From Opitutaceae bacterium (GTDB lineage Bacteria > Verrucomicrobiota > Verrucomicrobiia > Opitutales > Opitutaceae): a stretch of 9,136 bases of DNA. This document shows, in pieces, positions 8,001 to 9,136 of the stretch; the first letter of the stretch is position 1; the number at the start of each line of letters is the position of its first letter. The translations under genes were made by a program, and so were the position numbers. The stretch covers positions 1 to 9,136 of the forward strand of contig SXZN01000149.1 of NCBI GenBank assembly GCA_005787865.1, in the 5' to 3' direction. The notes under the pieces are model-generated. The model saw nothing but the letters and a program-made list of their open reading frames with translations. It made no database searches and was not told where the DNA came from.

Positions 8001-9031
8001 AGACGACCCGAGTATCAGCCTGGCAGCGCGCTCGTTATTTTCTGCACGGCTCTCTTGAAAAACTCCTGCCCTTTCAATTGATCGCTGCGCCCAGTCTGCG
8101 CCCGCGACCGCTCCCCGTTGTTGAAATACCGTCCGGCGGCGCGCGCCCTAGCCCCCGATTGGCGATTGTGACGCCCTCGTTTCAGCAGGCGAAATTTCTG
8201 GAGCAGACGATGCGCAGCGTGCTCGAGCAGCCCGGGGTTGAGTGTGCCTACGTGGTGCAAGACGGAGGGTCGGCGGACGGCAGCCAAGCGATCATCGAGC
8301 GCCTGGCGGCGATCGACGATCGACGGTGGACGGTGGACGGTGGGCGGTCGACGGTGGACGGTATATCCAGTCTCACGCCTTCCGCCGCGCCCCGCTTGGT
8401 GGCTTGGGAGAGCGCCTCTGATGCTGGGCAGGCGGATGCCATCAAGCGCGGCTTCGCCAAGACTTCTGGCGGGCCGGATGACGTGATGGCTTGGATTAAT
8501 TCGGATGATTTTTATCTACCGGGAGCCTTGGCCTATGTGGTCGACTACTTTGCGCAGCATCCCGACGTCGAGGTGATTTATGGACACCGCATAGTAGTGG
8601 ATGAAAACTCCCAGGAAATTGGTCGTTGGTTTTTACCGCAGCATGATCCGGAAGTGCTACGACTGAATGATTTTGTGCCGCAAGAAACGATGTTCTGGCG
8701 GCGGCGGCTCTGGGATAAGGTTGGCGGCATCGATGCCAGTTTCAAATTTGCGATGGATTGGGATTTGTTGCTGCGCTTTCAAGCCGCGGGGGCGCGCATG
8801 GTCCGGGTCCCGTATTTCCTCGCCTGCTTCCGAGTGCATGCCGCCCAGAAAACTTCCGCACAGATCCAAAGTATTGGCCAAGCAGAAATCAACCACCTGC
8901 GAGAGAGAGCGCAGGGTCGGGTAATCGCGCCCGAAGCATTGGCCAAGCACCCCAGCCTGCTCCGTTATATGCGTCGCAGCGCCTTGATTGAATTGATGAC
9001 GAAGATCGGGCGCGGAAGCGCAAGGCGCTAG
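5021..9031 (+). CDS. Multi-domain kinase-like / family 2 glycosyltransferase fusion protein (1336 aa)
   Basis: Domains in order: residues 1-300, APH-like kinase fold with FFSGETLEQ (99-107), NGDFLPANI (190-198; Asp192, Asn197; Asn where His is usual) and LIDAE (208-212; Asp210); about 320-405, beta domain with GWC, RPDV and DGT; 443-690, GT2 glycosyltransferase with ILLPVYR, VDDAS (478-482), DHDD (531-534), QDYEFFLRL (615-623) and YHWR (638-641); about 690-880, a shortened GT2-like unit without DxD; about 905-998, a second copy of the beta domain (GWC 917, RPDV 947, DGT 985); 1045-1336, GT2 with TPSFQQ, QDGGSADGS (1080-1088), NSDD (1160-1163) and MDWDLLLRF (1245-1253). It should build the glycan on a lipid carrier at the inner membrane. 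The kinase-like part may phosphorylate the chain end, as in WbdD (inference). A heptamer repeat inserts about 25 residues at 1098-1122. The last residues, S-A-R-R, come from a repeat hairpin. Confidence 0.9.
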   Translation: MADSSLIEALHELVARGLIAAEPAPQRLAGGNRDRQAQATRSAWRVTLPTGASAKLTLGSDLGLIATRQTTLAAACPSIAAAPLFYIQLPHAEALAESFFSGETLEQAANAAQLPAATLSAALAQVSQALALTEQSSSEMARAAEWQMWSQQVVALAAWQPTEIVALAELILPSLYQRLTQTPPTTRWSNGDFLPANILVQASGAVRLIDAEHATRTHFYREDAVRFNLLSPAARSQPALFRAHLPDPGPAWHLYFWLRQLQLEAEHNAADYIQRLWPVRLAVIRRWAEQALGVTIAGWSEEATPVHYKIETAHWAQNAQSDLQLSGWCHVPAATALRAIVCTSGDQRLAETVLTARPDVAAHFPAATGAERAGFFLSIKLPDPDAPLALAALTDDGTLLPFHALRAGDLPGRGPALGDYEAWAAQHDPDPPAPTIPPAPGPRFSILLPVYRTPPPFLRECLASVQSQHYPHWELIIVDDASESAEITTILQQATADARVRLQPREKNGGIAVATNAALAAAKGEFMVLLDHDDVLRPHALAEFAQALVANPQWDALYSDEDKITADGRRVLPFLKPDFSPEFLLGVMYIGHVLAVRTTLARRVGGFDAAYDGIQDYEFFLRLSEQTRQIGHVARILYHWRQSPGSSALHGNVKGDMDEKQGQAVRAHLQRVGRSEHVAPAGGHRARLQATVIPTVEIIQATNEENPVTTLPRAATKSAADVLILIAPEVTADQHVLRALAASAVRPDAGVIGPVLLSREGLVLEAGWAVSPRGSAPLMRGFDPTGDGYHGTLRCTREVTAVSPLCVAVSRTLLLEPERVETSNLSWLNFCQSLIATGRFNRVVATAQIPTTLSWRDEPRPIGSPTAPITAQFFNSHFDVRRADYTLRNQGERAPPCWHLDTPPPTAVSDGCVYWRGWCFLPAGGPLMVRVTIPGHFTWPAANGLARPDVYAQHPTIGSAAVGFELRLRLPTGKYEFNFEAVAADGTVWPLFQQTTRVSAWQRARYFLHGSLEKLLPFQLIAAPSLRPRPLPVVEIPSGGARPSPRLAIVTPSFQQAKFLEQTMRSVLEQPGVECAYVVQDGGSADGSQAIIERLAAIDDRRWTVDGGRSTVDGISSLTPSAAPRLVAWESASDAGQADAIKRGFAKTSGGPDDVMAWINSDDFYLPGALAYVVDYFAQHPDVEVIYGHRIVVDENSQEIGRWFLPQHDPEVLRLNDFVPQETMFWRRRLWDKVGGIDASFKFAMDWDLLLRFQAAGARMVRVPYFLACFRVHAAQKTSAQIQSIGQAEINHLRERAQGRVIAPEALAKHPSLLRYMRRSALIELMTKIGRGSARR
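8311..8386 (+). repeat. In-frame heptanucleotide repeat (copy B) in glycosyltransferase gene
   Basis: Seven imperfect units run from 8311 to 8359 (GATCGAC twice, GGTGGAC twice, GGTGGGC, GGTCGAC, GGTGGAC). A tail to 8386 containing TCCAGTCTC and GCCTTCCGCC matches the tail at 2462-2488. It encodes RRWTVDGGRSTVDGISSL (about 1101-1118), in the same reading frame as the wzt copy. It falls inside the C-terminal GT2 domain, between the IIERLA helix and the strand leading to SDAGQADAI. Related GT2 proteins have only a short loop there, so this is an insertion. Confidence 0.88.
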
Positions 9032-9131
9032 TTTAAGTTGGTAGTTTAAGTTGAAGATCGGACGGCATTGATGCCGGGGATCTCTGACTTAAACTTCAAC
9101 TTTACACTTAAACTGGCTCGGTCCGCGAGCC
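9017..9131 (+). repeat. Complete copy (copy 3) of palindromic intergenic element, downstream of operon
   Basis: The order is: hairpin AGCGC-aag-GCGCT (9017-9029) overlapping the TAG stop of the large glycosyltransferase gene; TTTAAGTT-type arms (9032-9055); a 27-base core bounded by GATC (9056-9082) with the inner stem CGGCAT-tg-ATGCCG (9063-9076); opposing CTTAAACTTCAACTT arms (9088-9113); and a closing hairpin GGCTCG-gtccg-CGAGCC (9115-9131). It is the inverted counterpart of 1310-1426. Arms and core together could form a long stem, so it may end transcription or stabilise the operon mRNA. It lacks the GC stem followed by a T-run of a standard intrinsic terminator. Confidence 0.85.
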
Positions 9132-9136
9132 GCGGC

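Noticed and set aside
1475..9031. Operon flanked by inverted repeats considered as a composite transposon
   Set aside because: There is no transposase or integrase in the window and no target-site duplication could be identified.
9115..9136. Closing hairpin considered as an intrinsic terminator
   Set aside because: The stem is followed by a GC-rich sequence rather than a T-run, and the same hairpin at 1310-1328 lies near a gene start.

Overview
The window is a GC-rich piece of a bacterial chromosome carrying part of a surface-polysaccharide (O-antigen or exopolysaccharide) locus. A lipoprotein signal, an ABC export ATPase of the Wzt type and large multi-domain glycosyltransferases point to a didermic (Gram-negative) bacterium. 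The short dispersed repeats and gene style would fit the Verrucomicrobiota (Opitutaceae-like), but no marker gene proves this and I hold it loosely.

Layout. Positions 1-50 are the cut end of an AT-rich intergenic repeat. A minus-strand gene (52-1305) encodes a three-helix membrane protein with two copies of one extracytoplasmic domain. A complete copy of the repeat (1310-1426) fills most of the divergent gap. Four plus-strand genes follow as a tight operon with gaps of 0, 9 and 15 bases: a Wzt-like ATPase with a C-terminal carbohydrate-binding domain (1475-3046), a lipoprotein with a ComEC-like metallo-beta-lactamase fold (3047-3976), a SAM-dependent methyltransferase (3986-5005), and a 1336-residue kinase-like/glycosyltransferase protein (5021-9031). 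A second full copy of the repeat, in inverted orientation, closes the operon (9017-9131). There are no RNA genes, CRISPR arrays or transposases.

How the genes may work together. The methyltransferase and the kinase-like domain that follows it resemble the two halves of WbdD, which caps the E. coli O9a O-antigen with phosphate and methyl groups. In that system Wzt recognises the capped end through its C-terminal domain before export. Here the two halves are separated by one in-frame TAG, the kinase-like half is fused to the chain-building glycosyltransferases, and a Wzt with the extra domain lies in the same operon. A build, cap, recognise and export module is therefore the leading hypothesis. 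The Wzm permease is not in the window.

Two families of small repeats are the other notable content: the roughly 115-base palindrome-rich intergenic element, whose end hairpin supplies the stop codon and last residues of two unrelated proteins, and a heptanucleotide repeat inserted in frame in both the Wzt and the glycosyltransferase genes.
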